Positions 1-9,400 of a DNA stretch of 64,000 nucleotides are shown here, one piece after another. A program made the position numbers and the translations under genes. The stretch comes from Sphaerisporangium krabiense (lineage in GTDB: Bacteria; Actinomycetota; Actinomycetes; Streptosporangiales; Streptosporangiaceae). How positions within the stretch are numbered: the stretch's first letter is position 1; every line of letters starts with the position of its first letter. The notes under the pieces are model-generated. The model was not told the DNA's origin, ran no database searches, and was given only the letters and a program-made list of their open reading frames with translations. The stretch spans positions 5,088,001-5,152,000 of the forward strand of contig NZ_JACHBR010000001.1 of the NCBI RefSeq assembly GCF_014200435.1, written 5' to 3'.

Positions 1-359
1 GCCGACGACACCGTGCGCACCGTGACCTGCTGGGTGTCCAGCAGCAGGCGGGCCGAGGTGTAGTTGGCCACCGGCAGCAGCCTGGCGTCCCGCTCGCTGT
101 ACACGTACGTCGCGCCGGTCTCCTCCTCGACGATCAGCGTGCCCGGCTCGGTGAGCGCGGTGGCGCCGCCGGGCTTGATCAGCCCCCAGATGCCGAACGC
201 GGCCGTCACCAGCACCGCCAGCAGCACGCCGCAGAACATGGCGACGTTGTGCCTGCGCATGGGCGACTCGGGGACGTCGGGCTCGCCCTGGAGCAGCGCC
301 GTGCCGAGGCGCTGCATCATCAGCCGGTGCGCCTGGTAGAGATCGCGACGGGTCTGCAT
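1..359 (-). CDS. eccB: EccB, type VII secretion membrane component (N-terminal part; gene runs off the left edge)
   Basis: The first 119 codons of an EccB protein. The start MQTRRDLYQAHR is the near-invariant opening of the family. A short cytoplasmic N-terminus is followed by one membrane segment at about residues 38-60 (VAMFCGVLLAVLVTAAFGIW) and then the beginning of the periplasmic-side domain. In characterised ESX systems EccB joins EccC, EccD and EccE in the inner-membrane secretion pore. The ATG at 359 is divergent from the substrate gene starting at 483, so the 123-bp gap should carry promoters for both. The C-terminal two thirds lie outside the window. Confidence 0.93.
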   Translation of the reverse strand, partial: MQTRRDLYQAHRLMMQRLGTALLQGEPDVPESPMRRHNVAMFCGVLLAVLVTAAFGIWGLIKPGGATALTEPGTLIVEEETGATYVYSERDARLLPVANYTSARLLLDTQQVTVRTVSS

Positions 360-482
360 GTCACCCCAGCCTTGCCTGGCGGATCATGGCCGCCAGCATA
401 GAAGCGCGTGCGGTGCGCGGGGGCGTGGACTAGTGTGCGAATCCACCGATCACGACCGGGCCTGCGGACACGGGGGGCGCGC

Positions 483-1655
483 ATGAGCGGGGAACCGAGC
501 CGGGAACGACGCATAGAAGCGCTGCTCAACGGGGACGACCCCGGTATGGCGGCCGCCGGGCAGGCGCACGGAGGGCCCGCCACCGAGGGCGGGTTCCAGG
601 GTGGCCCCTACTCGCCGGACGGCCCGGCGACGCCCGGGGGCCAGGGATTCGCGTACGGAGAGCAAGGGCCGGTCGGCTCGGGCATGCCGTTCGCGACCGG
701 CGACCCCGTCGGCTCCGGCCCGCCCGGCGACGGCGGCGGGACGCTCTTCCAAGTGACGGGGCCGGCACGGCCCGAGACGCGCGACCTGATCCATCAGGAC
801 GGCGGCGACCCCGACGGTGGGGGGCCGATCGATCCGCTGGAGCCGCGGTGGCCGCACGCGTTCGAGGTGATCGGCGGCCCCGGCGACCCGGGGGACCCTG
901 GACAGCCCGGGAATCCGGGACAGCCCGGCGACCCCGGACAGCCGGGTGAGCCAGGGCAGCCCGGCGATCCGGGTCCGTTCGTTCCTGAGCCGGACATCCC
1001 CGATCCGAACGTCCCCGGGCCCACGTCCCCGGACCCGATCATCCCCGATCCCAACGTGCCGGGGCCGACCGTCCCGGACCCCAACGTCCCCGGCCCGAAC
1101 GTTCCCGACCCGAAGCTGCCCGACCCCAGCGTGCCCGGCACGGAGCCCAAGGTTCCGTCCATCCCGGACCCGAACCTGCCGGGCGGCGCGAACCCGGTGG
1201 GCGCGGGGCCCGCGGTGCCGGACCTGCCCGGCGGGGGAGGACCAGGAGGCGGGGCGCCGTCGGGAGGGGGAGGCGGCTTCCCGTCGATCCCCGCGGTGCC
1301 GGCCGGTCCCGGTCAGGGACCGGGGACCTCCCAGCAGCCCGCGCTGCCCGCCGACGCGAAGAAGACCCGCAAGGCGGACCCCGCCGCGCTGCGCGGGCTC
1401 GGCGACACCATCGACACCCAGGCCGGCGGGAAGATGGAGGGCTCGCGGCAGAAGACGAGCCAGATCCACGTCGGCTTCCCCGGGTTCGGAGTGATCGGCA
1501 TGGGCGTCTCCGGCGTGCACACGCAGGTCCGCGACAGCGCGGCCGGCCACCTGCGCGAGGGGCGCGAGACCCTCGCCCAGTGGAAGGACATGCTGCACAC
1601 CTCGGCCCGGTACTGGACGCTGGCCGAGGAGGCCAGCACCACCAAGTCCACCTAG
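483..1655 (+). CDS. Proline-rich, collagen-like ESX substrate candidate with C-terminal EspC/WXG-like helical domain
   Basis: A 390-residue protein starting at the ATG after a G-rich ribosome site. Residues about 131-166 form Gly-Asp/Gln-Pro triplets like collagen. They are followed by PDPNVPGP-type repeats to about residue 250 and a Gly-rich stretch. The last ~95 residues are helical and start near ADPAALRGLG; they share VGFPG(F/W)G, a basic helix pair and a W..AE(E/D)AST ending with the 100-residue protein encoded at 3112-3414. This suggests one secreted ESX helical-hairpin family with a long disordered extension here. It lies 12 bp upstream of the next substrate-like gene. Family assignment is inferred from pattern and neighbours; the proline tract could be a cell-wall spanning region. 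Confidence 0.72.
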   Translation: MSGEPSRERRIEALLNGDDPGMAAAGQAHGGPATEGGFQGGPYSPDGPATPGGQGFAYGEQGPVGSGMPFATGDPVGSGPPGDGGGTLFQVTGPARPETRDLIHQDGGDPDGGGPIDPLEPRWPHAFEVIGGPGDPGDPGQPGNPGQPGDPGQPGEPGQPGDPGPFVPEPDIPDPNVPGPTSPDPIIPDPNVPGPTVPDPNVPGPNVPDPKLPDPSVPGTEPKVPSIPDPNLPGGANPVGAGPAVPDLPGGGGPGGGAPSGGGGGFPSIPAVPAGPGQGPGTSQQPALPADAKKTRKADPAALRGLGDTIDTQAGGKMEGSRQKTSQIHVGFPGFGVIGMGVSGVHTQVRDSAAGHLREGRETLAQWKDMLHTSARYWTLAEEASTTKST

Positions 1656-1667
1656 CGAAAGGCCCCC

Positions 1668-2429
1668 ATGAGCTACGAGAACGGCGTCACGCTGCACACC
1701 ATCGGGCTCGCGGGCATGGCGGCGTTCGCGTTGCTCAACCCGCGCGGATGGCCCGTCTTTCTCATGGCCGGCGCCTCGCTGGGCAACTCCGGCGACATGG
1801 ACAAGGCCGCGCGCGACTGGCACAGTGTCGCCGCCGACTTCGACGGCCTGGTGACCGAGCTGACCAACCTCACCAACGGCGTGCCGGACGACAAATGGAC
1901 CGCCGAGGACCGCCAGGCGTTCGAGGCGAGCGTCGCGGCCTTCAAGAAGGAGCTGAAGAAGAGCGGCGCGGTGCACGCGGGCGTCGGCGACAGCATGGAC
2001 AACCTGGCCAAGCTCTACTACGCCTTCTCGCTGGTCGTGTTCTCCGTGGGCGGCATCCTGCTGGCCCTGGTGGGGGCGGTCGCCGCGGCGATGGCCACCG
2101 GGGTCGGCGCGGCCCCGGCCCAGGCCGCCGCGGGGGCCATCGCCACCGGGCTCGAGAAGGTGGTCGCCGCGGCCCAGAAGCACAAGATGGCCGCGCTGGT
2201 CGCCGCCACCGTCCTGCTGGGCGGCGTCTACACGTGGAACCAGAGCAAGCAGGGCGAGCTCCAGCAGAAGGGGATGAACCCCAGCGGCGGCGGCCAGCCG
2301 ATGTTCACCCAGGTCGCCACGCTCAACCTCACCACCGGCGACGGCGCCCTCCCCGGCACGGGAACCCTCCCGGCCCTCCCCGGCCTGCCCGCCGACGGCA
2401 CCGTCCCCGGCGTCCCGCGGGTGAACTAA
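1668..2429 (+). CDS. WXG100-like ESX substrate with central hydrophobic segments
   Basis: A 253-residue protein with an N-terminal helical WXG-like region: W after ARD at about 46 and DDKWTAEDRQAFEASV near 85-100. Two hydrophobic stretches follow, at roughly 123-160 and 175-190, then a Gly/Pro-rich tail. Its architecture (helical hairpin, Ala/Val-rich hydrophobic middle, proline tail) matches the protein encoded at 3468-4253, so the two look like distant paralogues each paired with a small EspC-like gene. It probably leaves the cell through the adjacent ESX machine or inserts in the membrane. No enzymatic motif is visible. Start ATG lies 5 nt after GAAAGG. Confidence 0.68.
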   Translation: MSYENGVTLHTIGLAGMAAFALLNPRGWPVFLMAGASLGNSGDMDKAARDWHSVAADFDGLVTELTNLTNGVPDDKWTAEDRQAFEASVAAFKKELKKSGAVHAGVGDSMDNLAKLYYAFSLVVFSVGGILLALVGAVAAAMATGVGAAPAQAAAGAIATGLEKVVAAAQKHKMAALVAATVLLGGVYTWNQSKQGELQQKGMNPSGGGQPMFTQVATLNLTTGDGALPGTGTLPALPGLPADGTVPGVPRVN

Positions 2430-2462
2430 GGCCGCTGCCGAACCAGGTCCGCGCCGGGTGCC

Positions 2463-2906
2463 TCAGAGGTCGAGGCGGCGGCGGACGCGGTCCAGCTCGG
2501 ACATGACGTCCTCGAACACACGGTTGTAGGCGGCCTCGGCCTCCTTGGCGCGGGCGATCGCGGCCTCGGGATCCTCCAGCAGGCGCATGGGGTTGTCCTC
2601 GGCGCCGAAGACCTCCGCCATGGCCTCGTTCGTCTGCTCGCGCAGGTCGCGGGCGGCGTCCGCGGACACCGTCTTGATCAGCGCGGCCAGGTCGGTGGAG
2701 GCCAGGCGCATGGCGCGCGGGTTCAGCTCCAGCTCGCGCAGGCCCTCGGCGCCGTACTCGACGGTGACCAGGTGGTCCTTGTCCTGGGCGCGGCCCACCA
2801 GCTCGGCCAGCCGCCGTTGCAGCCCCTCCATGTGGGCGAACCGCTCCTGGGCCTGGTTGAGCAGCTTCTCCAGGTCGATGCCGGCGAAGTCGCCGAACTC
2901 GGTCAT
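2463..2906 (-). CDS. YbaB/EbfC-family protein
   Basis: A 147-residue protein with the YbaB/EbfC pattern: an N-terminal helix (LEKLLNQAQERFAHMEGLQRRL), a short beta core with VTVEYGAEGLRELELNPRAM and a long C-terminal helix. Members bind DNA as dimers, and mycobacterial ESX loci carry a relative (EspL). The ATG at 2906 is chosen because AGGAGG lies 7 nt upstream; an in-frame TTG six bases earlier would sit almost on the ribosome site. It is convergent with the upstream substrate gene and divergent from the small substrate gene at 3112. Two similar proteins occur at 4314-4712 and 26580-26984. Confidence 0.8.
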   Translation of the reverse strand: MTEFGDFAGIDLEKLLNQAQERFAHMEGLQRRLAELVGRAQDKDHLVTVEYGAEGLRELELNPRAMRLASTDLAALIKTVSADAARDLREQTNEAMAEVFGAEDNPMRLLEDPEAAIARAKEAEAAYNRVFEDVMSELDRVRRRLDL

Positions 2907-3023
2907 GCGCAAGCCTCCTTCGCCGCCGCGGCAAAGCCGACATCGAGGACCCTACAGCGGTGGATCACCCCGCGTGCCCGTGCGTGAACGATGATCGGCG
3001 CCGGTGTTGCCGGTCGGCCAGGT

Positions 3024-3039
3024 CCGGATGAACATCCGG
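3024..3039. promoter_or_regulatory. Perfect inverted repeat in the substrate-gene promoter region
   Basis: CCGGATG-AA-CATCCGG is a perfect 7-bp inverted repeat, 72 bp before the GTG of the small substrate gene at 3112 and in the divergent region shared with the YbaB-like gene. Its 12-bp core GGATGAACATCC recurs exactly at 36545-36556, and a further CATCC half-site follows at about 3047. It is a good operator candidate; the protein that binds it is unknown. Confidence 0.5.
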
Positions 3040-3111
3040 GACAGATCATCCGTAAAGCATGGAAACCCGGTAAGAACGGCACTGCGGAACATCGTGATCA
3101 GGGAGGCCGCA

Positions 3112-3414
3112 GTGGGGCAGGAGAAGTACGTCACCTCGGCCGCCATCGAGAGCATCATCAAGGAGATCGACCAGGACGTCGTCCCGGCCGTGCGCGAGTG
3201 GCGCGGGCTGGTCGACACGACCACGGTCGGCTTCCCCGGCTGGGGCGCGCTCGGCGAGCTGATCATCGGGCTCCGCTACCGCCAGGTCCAGGACGACGTG
3301 CGCGGCAAGCTCGCCGAGGCGGTCACCGTCCTGGAGACCTGGACCAGGCAGCTCGACACGGCCCGCGCCAACTGGCGGGCCGCCGAGGACGCCTCCACCG
3401 CCGTCTACGTCTGA
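3112..3414 (+). CDS. Small EspC/WXG100-like ESX substrate
   Basis: A 100-residue all-helical protein. The GTG start is picked because GGGAGG sits 5 nt upstream. The two halves form a likely helical hairpin around the turn VGFPGWG. The end WRAAEDASTAVYV resembles the C-terminal W..AE.A.. signature of EspC-type ESX substrates and the tail of the 390-residue protein at 483-1655. The next gene begins 53 bp downstream and encodes a larger WXG-like protein, so the pair is probably co-secreted, as seen for EsxA/EsxB and PE/PPE partners. The role is inferred from size, fold pattern and place. Confidence 0.7.
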   Translation: MGQEKYVTSAAIESIIKEIDQDVVPAVREWRGLVDTTTVGFPGWGALGELIIGLRYRQVQDDVRGKLAEAVTVLETWTRQLDTARANWRAAEDASTAVYV

Positions 3415-3467
3415 GGCGCGCTCCCGCGACGGCACGACGCACGAGAACGAGGGAGCCGGGAACGACC

Positions 3468-4253
3468 ATGGCGAAGACTCCGTACGGCCCGTCCCTGCGC
3501 ATGGCGGGCGGCAGCGCGGCCTCGGTGCTGAACGACCTGCGCAAGGCCGCCCTGTTGTCGCGCCCGCTCACCGTGGGCGTCGCGATGGCCTCGACCGCCG
3601 TCGCCAACGTTCCCGGCATGGCCGACGCCTACGCCAACTGGGACTCCATCCACGCGCGCCTGGACACGGCGAACAAGAGCTTCCTGCGCAACCTCGGCGA
3701 CAAGGGCAAGGACGGCTGGATCGCCGCCGACCACGACGCGTTCTCCGACGCCGTCGAGCGCTTCCAGGAGGCGCTGGAGACGCTGCGCGGGTACGTCAAG
3801 AGCGTCGCGGGCATCGTGGACGAGCTGGGCGACGCCTACCGCGCGTACTGGGTGGCGCTGGCCAGGATCGCCGCGGCGCTGGCCGCGGGCATCGCCGTGG
3901 CCGCCGCGATGCTCACCACGCCCTACAGTGCCGCCGCGGGGTACGCGCGGCTGCAGGCGCTCGGGGTCATGGCCAACGGGCTGATCGCCACGGCCACCGG
4001 CATGCTGGCCAAGGTCGTGTCGGCCGTGGCGGGCGGCATGTCGGTGTACTTCGCGGGCAAGGCGCTGGTGCAGATGTACAACCTGGAGCCGACGGGCGCC
4101 GCCAAGGTCGACTTCACCAAGGCGGTCATCGACACGCGGGGCCTGCCCCCGTTCCAGCCCCCCGCTCCCGGCCGCCCGCCGGCGCCGCCGCCGTCCGGGG
4201 GCTTCGAGTGGCGCGAGCCCAAGGTCGAGCGGCCCCAGCCGTACAAGCCCTGA
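3468..4253 (+). CDS. WXG100-like ESX substrate with hydrophobic core and proline tail
   Basis: A 261-residue protein: N-terminal helices with DGWIAADHDAFSDAVERF at about 84-101 (W...F pattern of WXG100 proteins), a long helical region, then hydrophobic Ala-rich stretches at about 130-165 and 175-205, and a Pro-rich tail (PPFQPPAPGRPPAPPPSGG). An upstream in-frame extension to 2991 is rejected because it overlaps the preceding gene and lacks a ribosome site. The layout mirrors the protein at 1668-2429. It is probably exported with, or held at the membrane by, the ESX machine. No catalytic motif is visible. Confidence 0.68.
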   Translation: MAKTPYGPSLRMAGGSAASVLNDLRKAALLSRPLTVGVAMASTAVANVPGMADAYANWDSIHARLDTANKSFLRNLGDKGKDGWIAADHDAFSDAVERFQEALETLRGYVKSVAGIVDELGDAYRAYWVALARIAAALAAGIAVAAAMLTTPYSAAAGYARLQALGVMANGLIATATGMLAKVVSAVAGGMSVYFAGKALVQMYNLEPTGAAKVDFTKAVIDTRGLPPFQPPAPGRPPAPPPSGGFEWREPKVERPQPYKP

Positions 4254-4260
4254 GATCCGT

Positions 4261-4296
4261 ATCCGCCATATCCGCTGTATCCGCTATATCCGCCAT
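4261..4296 (+). repeat. Four tandem copies of a 9-bp unit (ATCCGCYRT)
   Basis: ATCCGCCAT, ATCCGCTGT, ATCCGCTAT and ATCCGCCAT lie end to end between the stop at 4253 and the GTG at 4314, preceded by a partial unit (GATCCGT). The unit length is a multiple of three but the tract is outside both genes. It may be a slippage-prone spacer or a binding array; nothing more can be said from one copy of the locus. Confidence 0.75.
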
Positions 4297-4313
4297 CCGA
4301 AGGAGCGGCCCGC

Positions 4314-4712
4314 GTGTTCGATCCGGACGACTTCCAGCTCGACGACTTCGACCGTGTCGCCGAGGAGAGCAGGCGGGCCGTCCGCCGGCTCGGCGAGGTC
4401 ATGGGGGAGCTCAGGGCCGTCAAGGGCACGGGCGAGGCCGCCGGGGGCATGATCGGCGCGGTGGTGGACGGCGGGGGCATGGTGGAGCGGGTCGTGCTGG
4501 ATCCCCGGGCCATGCGCCTGGACAGCGACGCGATCGGCCAGGCCGTCACCGAGGCCGTGCGGGCGGCGCAACTGGACGCCCGGCGGCGCAACGAGGAGCT
4601 GCTGCGCGGCGCGATGGGCGAGGAGCGGCCCTCCTCGTTCGACCCCTACGACCTCGACGGGGTGCAGGCGTGGCTGGAGGAGGCCGCCCGCGTGATGGAC
4701 GACCACCGCTGA
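4314..4712 (+). CDS. YbaB/EbfC-family protein (second copy)
   Basis: A 132-residue protein beginning at a GTG with GAAGGAG 9 nt upstream. The core MVERVVLDPRAMRLDSDAIGQAV matches the VTVEYG...ELNPRAMRLASTDL core of the protein at 2463-2906, with an acidic N-terminal helix and a long C-terminal helix. It lies at the end of the 3112-4712 gene run, so it is probably co-transcribed with the substrate pair. YbaB relatives bind DNA; a chaperone or regulatory role in secretion is only an inference from repeated association. It is convergent with eccD, 10 bp away. Confidence 0.78.
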   Translation: MFDPDDFQLDDFDRVAEESRRAVRRLGEVMGELRAVKGTGEAAGGMIGAVVDGGGMVERVVLDPRAMRLDSDAIGQAVTEAVRAAQLDARRRNEELLRGAMGEERPSSFDPYDLDGVQAWLEEAARVMDDHR

Positions 4713-4722
4713 GCCCGCGAGG

Positions 4723-6213
4723 TCACCCGGCCAGGCCGCGCACCCAGGTGTAGACGTCCAGCACGCCGAGGGCCAGCGGGAACATCCCGGCGATCAGCAC
4801 GAACTCCACGATGTCCCCGGCGCGGCCCCAGAACGGCGTGGGGCGGCGCTGCGGGAGGAACAGCCCCATTCCCGCCGCGATCGCCGCCATGACCAGCAGT
4901 CCCGGCAGGGCCAGCAGCGCGGCGGTCGCCCCGGTCAGCGCCACCGCGACCAGCAGGAGCACCAGGCCCGCGAGGCCGGCGCCGATCAGCCAGAGGCGCT
5001 GGCCGACGCCGAGGAACACCCGGGCGCGCATCAGCAGGGCGAAGGCCAGCGTGACCCGCATCGCCTCGCCGGTCCACCCGGGGGAGCCGAGCAGGAGCAG
5101 CTCGGCGGCGACCGCCACCAGGGCGACGCCCGCGGCGAGGCCGGTGGCGAACCGCTCGGCCTCCACGGCGCGCCTCTTGACGTCGGGCCCGTCGAGCTCC
5201 TGATCGTCGGCGCGCAGCTCCTCGGCGTTCCTGGGGGCGGACGGTAGTGGCAGCCGTGCCAGCCGGAACGACAGCGTCGGGATCAGCGGCGTGCAGGCCA
5301 GCACGAGCGCGACGATCAGCGCGGCGACGCCCGGGGCGGGCACGCGCCACACCATGACGGCGGCGGCGCCCGCGGCCCCGATGATCGAGGAGAGCGCGAC
5401 GCCGAAGAAGGCGGGCAGCCCTTCGGCGACGGCCCAGCCGGCGATCGTGGCGGCGAGCGCGGTCACGGCGAACGCCGCGAGCAGGCCGGGCGCGCCGAAC
5501 CAGGTCAGGCCCGCGTCCCCGCCCGTGGCGAAGAGCCCGGCCAGGAAGGCGTACGGCAGGGCGGCGTACCCGGCGACGGCGCCGGCCCCCGCGTCGCCGA
5601 GCGCCCGCGACAGCGCGGCCCCCGCGCCCACCAGCAGCAGCGCGAGCGCGCCCGCGACGATCGTGGCGAGCCGCCACGGCGGTCCGGCGACGGTGAGGGC
5701 GAGCGCGCCCGCGACCAGGCAGGCCGCGGTGGCGCCGAGGCCGGTGGCCCGGGTGTGGCGGGGCTGCCAGCGGCCGGACCTCTCCTTGATGCCGGTGGCG
5801 ATGGTGTCGGCGACGTCGTCGAAGACGGCCTCGGGCAGCTCGGACGGGCGGGGCAGCAGGTACAGCACCTCGCCGTCGCGCACGCCCAGCGCCGACAGGC
5901 CCGCGTCCAGGCTGAGCGGCCTGCCGCCGACGCGCTGGAGCGCCCAGCCGGTCGTGGTGAACGCGGCCTGGTCGGGGCTCTCGCCCGCGGCGGCCAGGAG
6001 GTTCGGCAGCAGGTGCGCGAGCGGCAGGTCGGAGGGGATCGCCAGGTCGACCCGCTTGCGGGGGGTGACGATCGTGACCCGGCTCATCGCCACGGCGGGG
6101 CCGGGCGGATGCAGCACGGCCGCGCGGGACGCCCCGTCCGGCGCGGGCGGTCCGGCCGCCGGCGCCCCCGGGCCCGGCATGGAAGGCGGTCCCGCCGTGG
6201 GGTTCAGCGTCAC
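4723..6213 (-). CDS. eccD: EccD, multi-spanning ESX channel component with ubiquitin-like N-terminus
   Basis: A 496-residue protein. After a Pro/Gly-rich leader, residues about 44-135 form the YukD/ubiquitin-like domain (MSRVTIVTPRKRVDLAIPSD...LDAGLSALGVRDGEVLYLLP). About eleven hydrophobic segments follow from ~160 to the end, with a charged loop near 340-380. This is the normal EccD layout: the cytoplasmic domain docks on EccC and the membrane part forms the cavity of the pore. The GTG at 6213 is preferred because AAGGAG lies 5 nt upstream; the open frame extends further without support. It is divergent from eccC across a 209-bp promoter region. Confidence 0.9.
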   Translation of the reverse strand: MTLNPTAGPPSMPGPGAPAAGPPAPDGASRAAVLHPPGPAVAMSRVTIVTPRKRVDLAIPSDLPLAHLLPNLLAAAGESPDQAAFTTTGWALQRVGGRPLSLDAGLSALGVRDGEVLYLLPRPSELPEAVFDDVADTIATGIKERSGRWQPRHTRATGLGATAACLVAGALALTVAGPPWRLATIVAGALALLLVGAGAALSRALGDAGAGAVAGYAALPYAFLAGLFATGGDAGLTWFGAPGLLAAFAVTALAATIAGWAVAEGLPAFFGVALSSIIGAAGAAAVMVWRVPAPGVAALIVALVLACTPLIPTLSFRLARLPLPSAPRNAEELRADDQELDGPDVKRRAVEAERFATGLAAGVALVAVAAELLLLGSPGWTGEAMRVTLAFALLMRARVFLGVGQRLWLIGAGLAGLVLLLVAVALTGATAALLALPGLLVMAAIAAGMGLFLPQRRPTPFWGRAGDIVEFVLIAGMFPLALGVLDVYTWVRGLAG

Positions 6214-6422
6214 GCCGACTCCTTCATCACGCGCAATACCGTAGCGGCCCGACAAGCTCGGCGATGGCCGACATTTCCATCTTTGGGAGTGATGCGCGCT
6301 TTCTTGGAGATCGGGCGGGGACGAAGATCTGAATTCGCTACGGTTGGCCCAGACACGAGGTCTCCGCGGCCGGGCCGCACGGAGGCCGCGGAGCACCAGG
6401 TTCGCGACACAGGGGGAGCGAC

Positions 6423-9400
6423 GTGGGAACTGTCGTCGTCCGGCGTCCGGAGCGCCGGCCGCCTCCGGCGCCGCCCCGCGGCGAGATCCTGCTGGAGTCC
6501 CCGCCGGAGATCCCCGAGACCACCTCCGGCGGGTTCGGGCAGATCCTCACCTTCATGCCGATGGTCGCCGGCGGCGCCGCCATGGGCCTTATGTTCACCG
6601 CGGGCGGGGGCGGCAGCCCCATCATGTACGTCGCCAGCGGCATGTTCGCGCTGTCCATGGTCGGCATGAGCCTGAGCCAGCTCGGCCGGGCCTCCGGCGA
6701 GCGCAAGTCCCGCCTCAACGGCCTGCGCCGCGACTACTTCCGCTACCTGTCCCAGACCCGCAGGAAGGTGCGCAGGGCGGCGCGGCAGCAGCGTGAGGCG
6801 CTCCAGTGGAACGGCCCCGACCCCGACGCGCTGTGGTCGTTCGTCATGGGCCCCCGCCTGTGGGAGCGGCGCCCGCGCGACGGCGACTTCGCCACCGTGC
6901 GGGCCGGCACCGGCACCCAGCGGCTCGCCGTCCAGCTCATCCCGCCCGACTCCAAGCCCGTCGAGGACCTCGACGCCATGGCCGCCGGCGCGCTGCGCCG
7001 CTTCGTCCGCGCCCACTCCAGCGTGGACGACCTGCCGATCGCGCTGGCCCTGCACTCCTTCGCCCGCATCCTGCCCACCGGCGACCCCGCCGCCGCGCGC
7101 GACCTGGTCAGGGCGCTGATCGGCCAGCTCGCCGTCTTCCACTCCCCGGAGGACATGCGGATCGCCGTGTGCGCCGGCAAGGAGTGGCTGGCCCAGTGGG
7201 AGTGGGTCAAGTGGCTGCCGCACGCGCTGCACCCCGAGGAGAGCGACGCCGCGGGCCCCGTCCGGCTCATCGCCGAGGACCTGCGCGACCTCGACCGGCT
7301 CCTCGGCGGCGAGCTGAAGGACCGCGGCCGGTTCCGGCCCGGCGCCTCCGCCGAGTCGCTGCCCTACCACGTCGTCATCCTGGACGGCGGGTACGTCCCG
7401 CAGGACTCCCAGCTCGGCACGGACGCCATCCAGGGCGTCACCGTCATCGACCTCGGCGGCGCCGCCGCGCCGGTGGAGGAGGGCGCCACGCTGCGGCTGG
7501 AGGTCCTGCCCGACCGGTTCAACCGCGTCGTGCTCGACCACGCGGGCAAGGAGATCGTCAGCGGCCTCGGCCGCCCCGACCGGCTGACGTACCTGCAGGC
7601 CGACGCGCTGGCCCGCCAGCTCGCCCCGCTGCGCGCCTCCCCGGCCAAGGGCGGCGAGGGCCAGGACGTCCTCGGCGCCGACATGACGCTCACCGACCTG
7701 CTCGGCGTCGCCGACCCGCAGCGCCTGGACATCCCGGGGCTGTGGCGTCCGCGCGCGGCGCGCAACCGGCTGCGGGTGCCGATCGGCCTCGGCGCCGATG
7801 GCCGCGTGGTCGAGCTGGACATCAAGGAGTCCGCCCAGGGCGGCATGGGACCGCACGGGCTGATCATCGGCGCGACCGGCTCGGGCAAGAGCGAGCTGCT
7901 GCGCACGCTCGTGCTCGGGCTCGCGGCCACCCACTCCTCCGAGATCCTCAACTTCGTGCTCGTCGACTTCAAGGGCGGCGCGACCTTCCTCGGCCTGGAC
8001 ACGCTGCCGCACGTCTCGGCGGTCATCACCAACCTGGAGGACGAGCTCCCCCTCGTCGACCGCATGTACGACGCGCTCAACGGCGAGATGGTGCGCCGCC
8101 AGGAGCTGCTGCGCGCCGCCGGCAACTACGCGTCGCTGCGCGACTACGAGCGCGCCAGGGAGCAGGGCGCCGACCTGCGGCCCCTGCCCACGCTGTTCGT
8201 CGTCCTCGACGAGTTCAGCGAGCTGCTGTCGGCCAAGCCCGAGTTCATCGACCTGTTCGTCATGATCGGCCGTCTCGGCCGCTCGCTCGGCGTCCACCTG
8301 CTGCTCGCCTCGCAGCGCCTGGAGGAGGGCAGGCTGCGCGGCCTGGACACCCACCTGTCCTACCGGATCGGCCTGCGGACCTTCTCGGCCATGGAGAGCC
8401 GCGTCGTGCTCGGCGTCGCCGACGCCTACGAGCTGCCCCCCGCGCCCGGCAACGGCTACCTGAAGTTCGACAACAGCGGCATGACCCGCTTCAAGGCCGC
8501 CTACGTCTCCGGCGCGTTCGCCCCCGAGACCCGCCAGGAACGCCGCGCCCCCGCCGACCGCCGCCAGGTCGTCGTCTACGGCACCTCCTACATCCCCGTG
8601 CCCGCGCCCGTCCAGCGGCCCGAGCCCGAGCCGCGGCCCCCGGCGGTGGGCAGGGACAGCCTGCTCGACATCGTGGTGCGCCAGTTCCAGGGCCACGGCC
8701 CGCCCGCGCACCGCATCTGGCTGCCGCCGCTGGCCGAGCCGCTCACGCTCAGCCACCTGCTGCCGCCGCTCAGCATCACCCGCGAGCACGGCCTGTCCAC
8801 CACCGGCTGGGCCGGGCGCGGCAAGCTGCGCGCCGTCCTCGGCATCGTGGACCGGCCCTTCGAGCAGCGCCGCGACCCGCTCGGCGTCGACCTGTCCGGC
8901 GCGGCGGGCCACCTCGCCGTCGTCGGCGCGCCGCAGAGCGGCAAGAGCACGCTGCTGCGCACGCTGGTCGCCGGGCTCGCGCTCACCCACACCCCGCGCG
9001 AGGCGCAGTTCTACTGCCTGGACTTCGGCGGCGGCACGCTGTCCTCCCTCGAAGGGCTGCCGCACGTGGGCGGCGTGGCCAACCGCCTGGACGGCGACCG
9101 CGTCCGCCGTACCGTCGCCGAGGTCACCGCGCTGATGCAGCGCCGCGAGCGCGAGTTCGCCGAGCGGGGCATCGACTCCTTCGCCACCTACCGGCGCATG
9201 GTCGCCGAGGGCGCGATCACCGGCAACGAGTTCGGCGACGTCTTCCTGGTCGTGGACGGCTGGCTGACCGTGCGCCAGGAGTTCGACGCGCTGGAGCCCA
9301 CCATCACCGACCTCGCCGCCCGCGGCCTGGGCTACGGCGTCCACGTCGTCGCCGCGACCAACAAGTGGTCGGAGTTCCGGCCCGGCATCCGCGACCTGTT

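Noticed and set aside
450..2183. A 577-codon minus-strand frame opposite the substrate genes
   Set aside because: Arg/Gly-rich shadow with no domain; the plus-strand genes have paralogues in the window.
2991..3467. Long 5' extension of the 3468 substrate gene
   Set aside because: It overlaps the well-supported 3112-3414 gene in another frame and has Arg/Gly-rich shadow composition.
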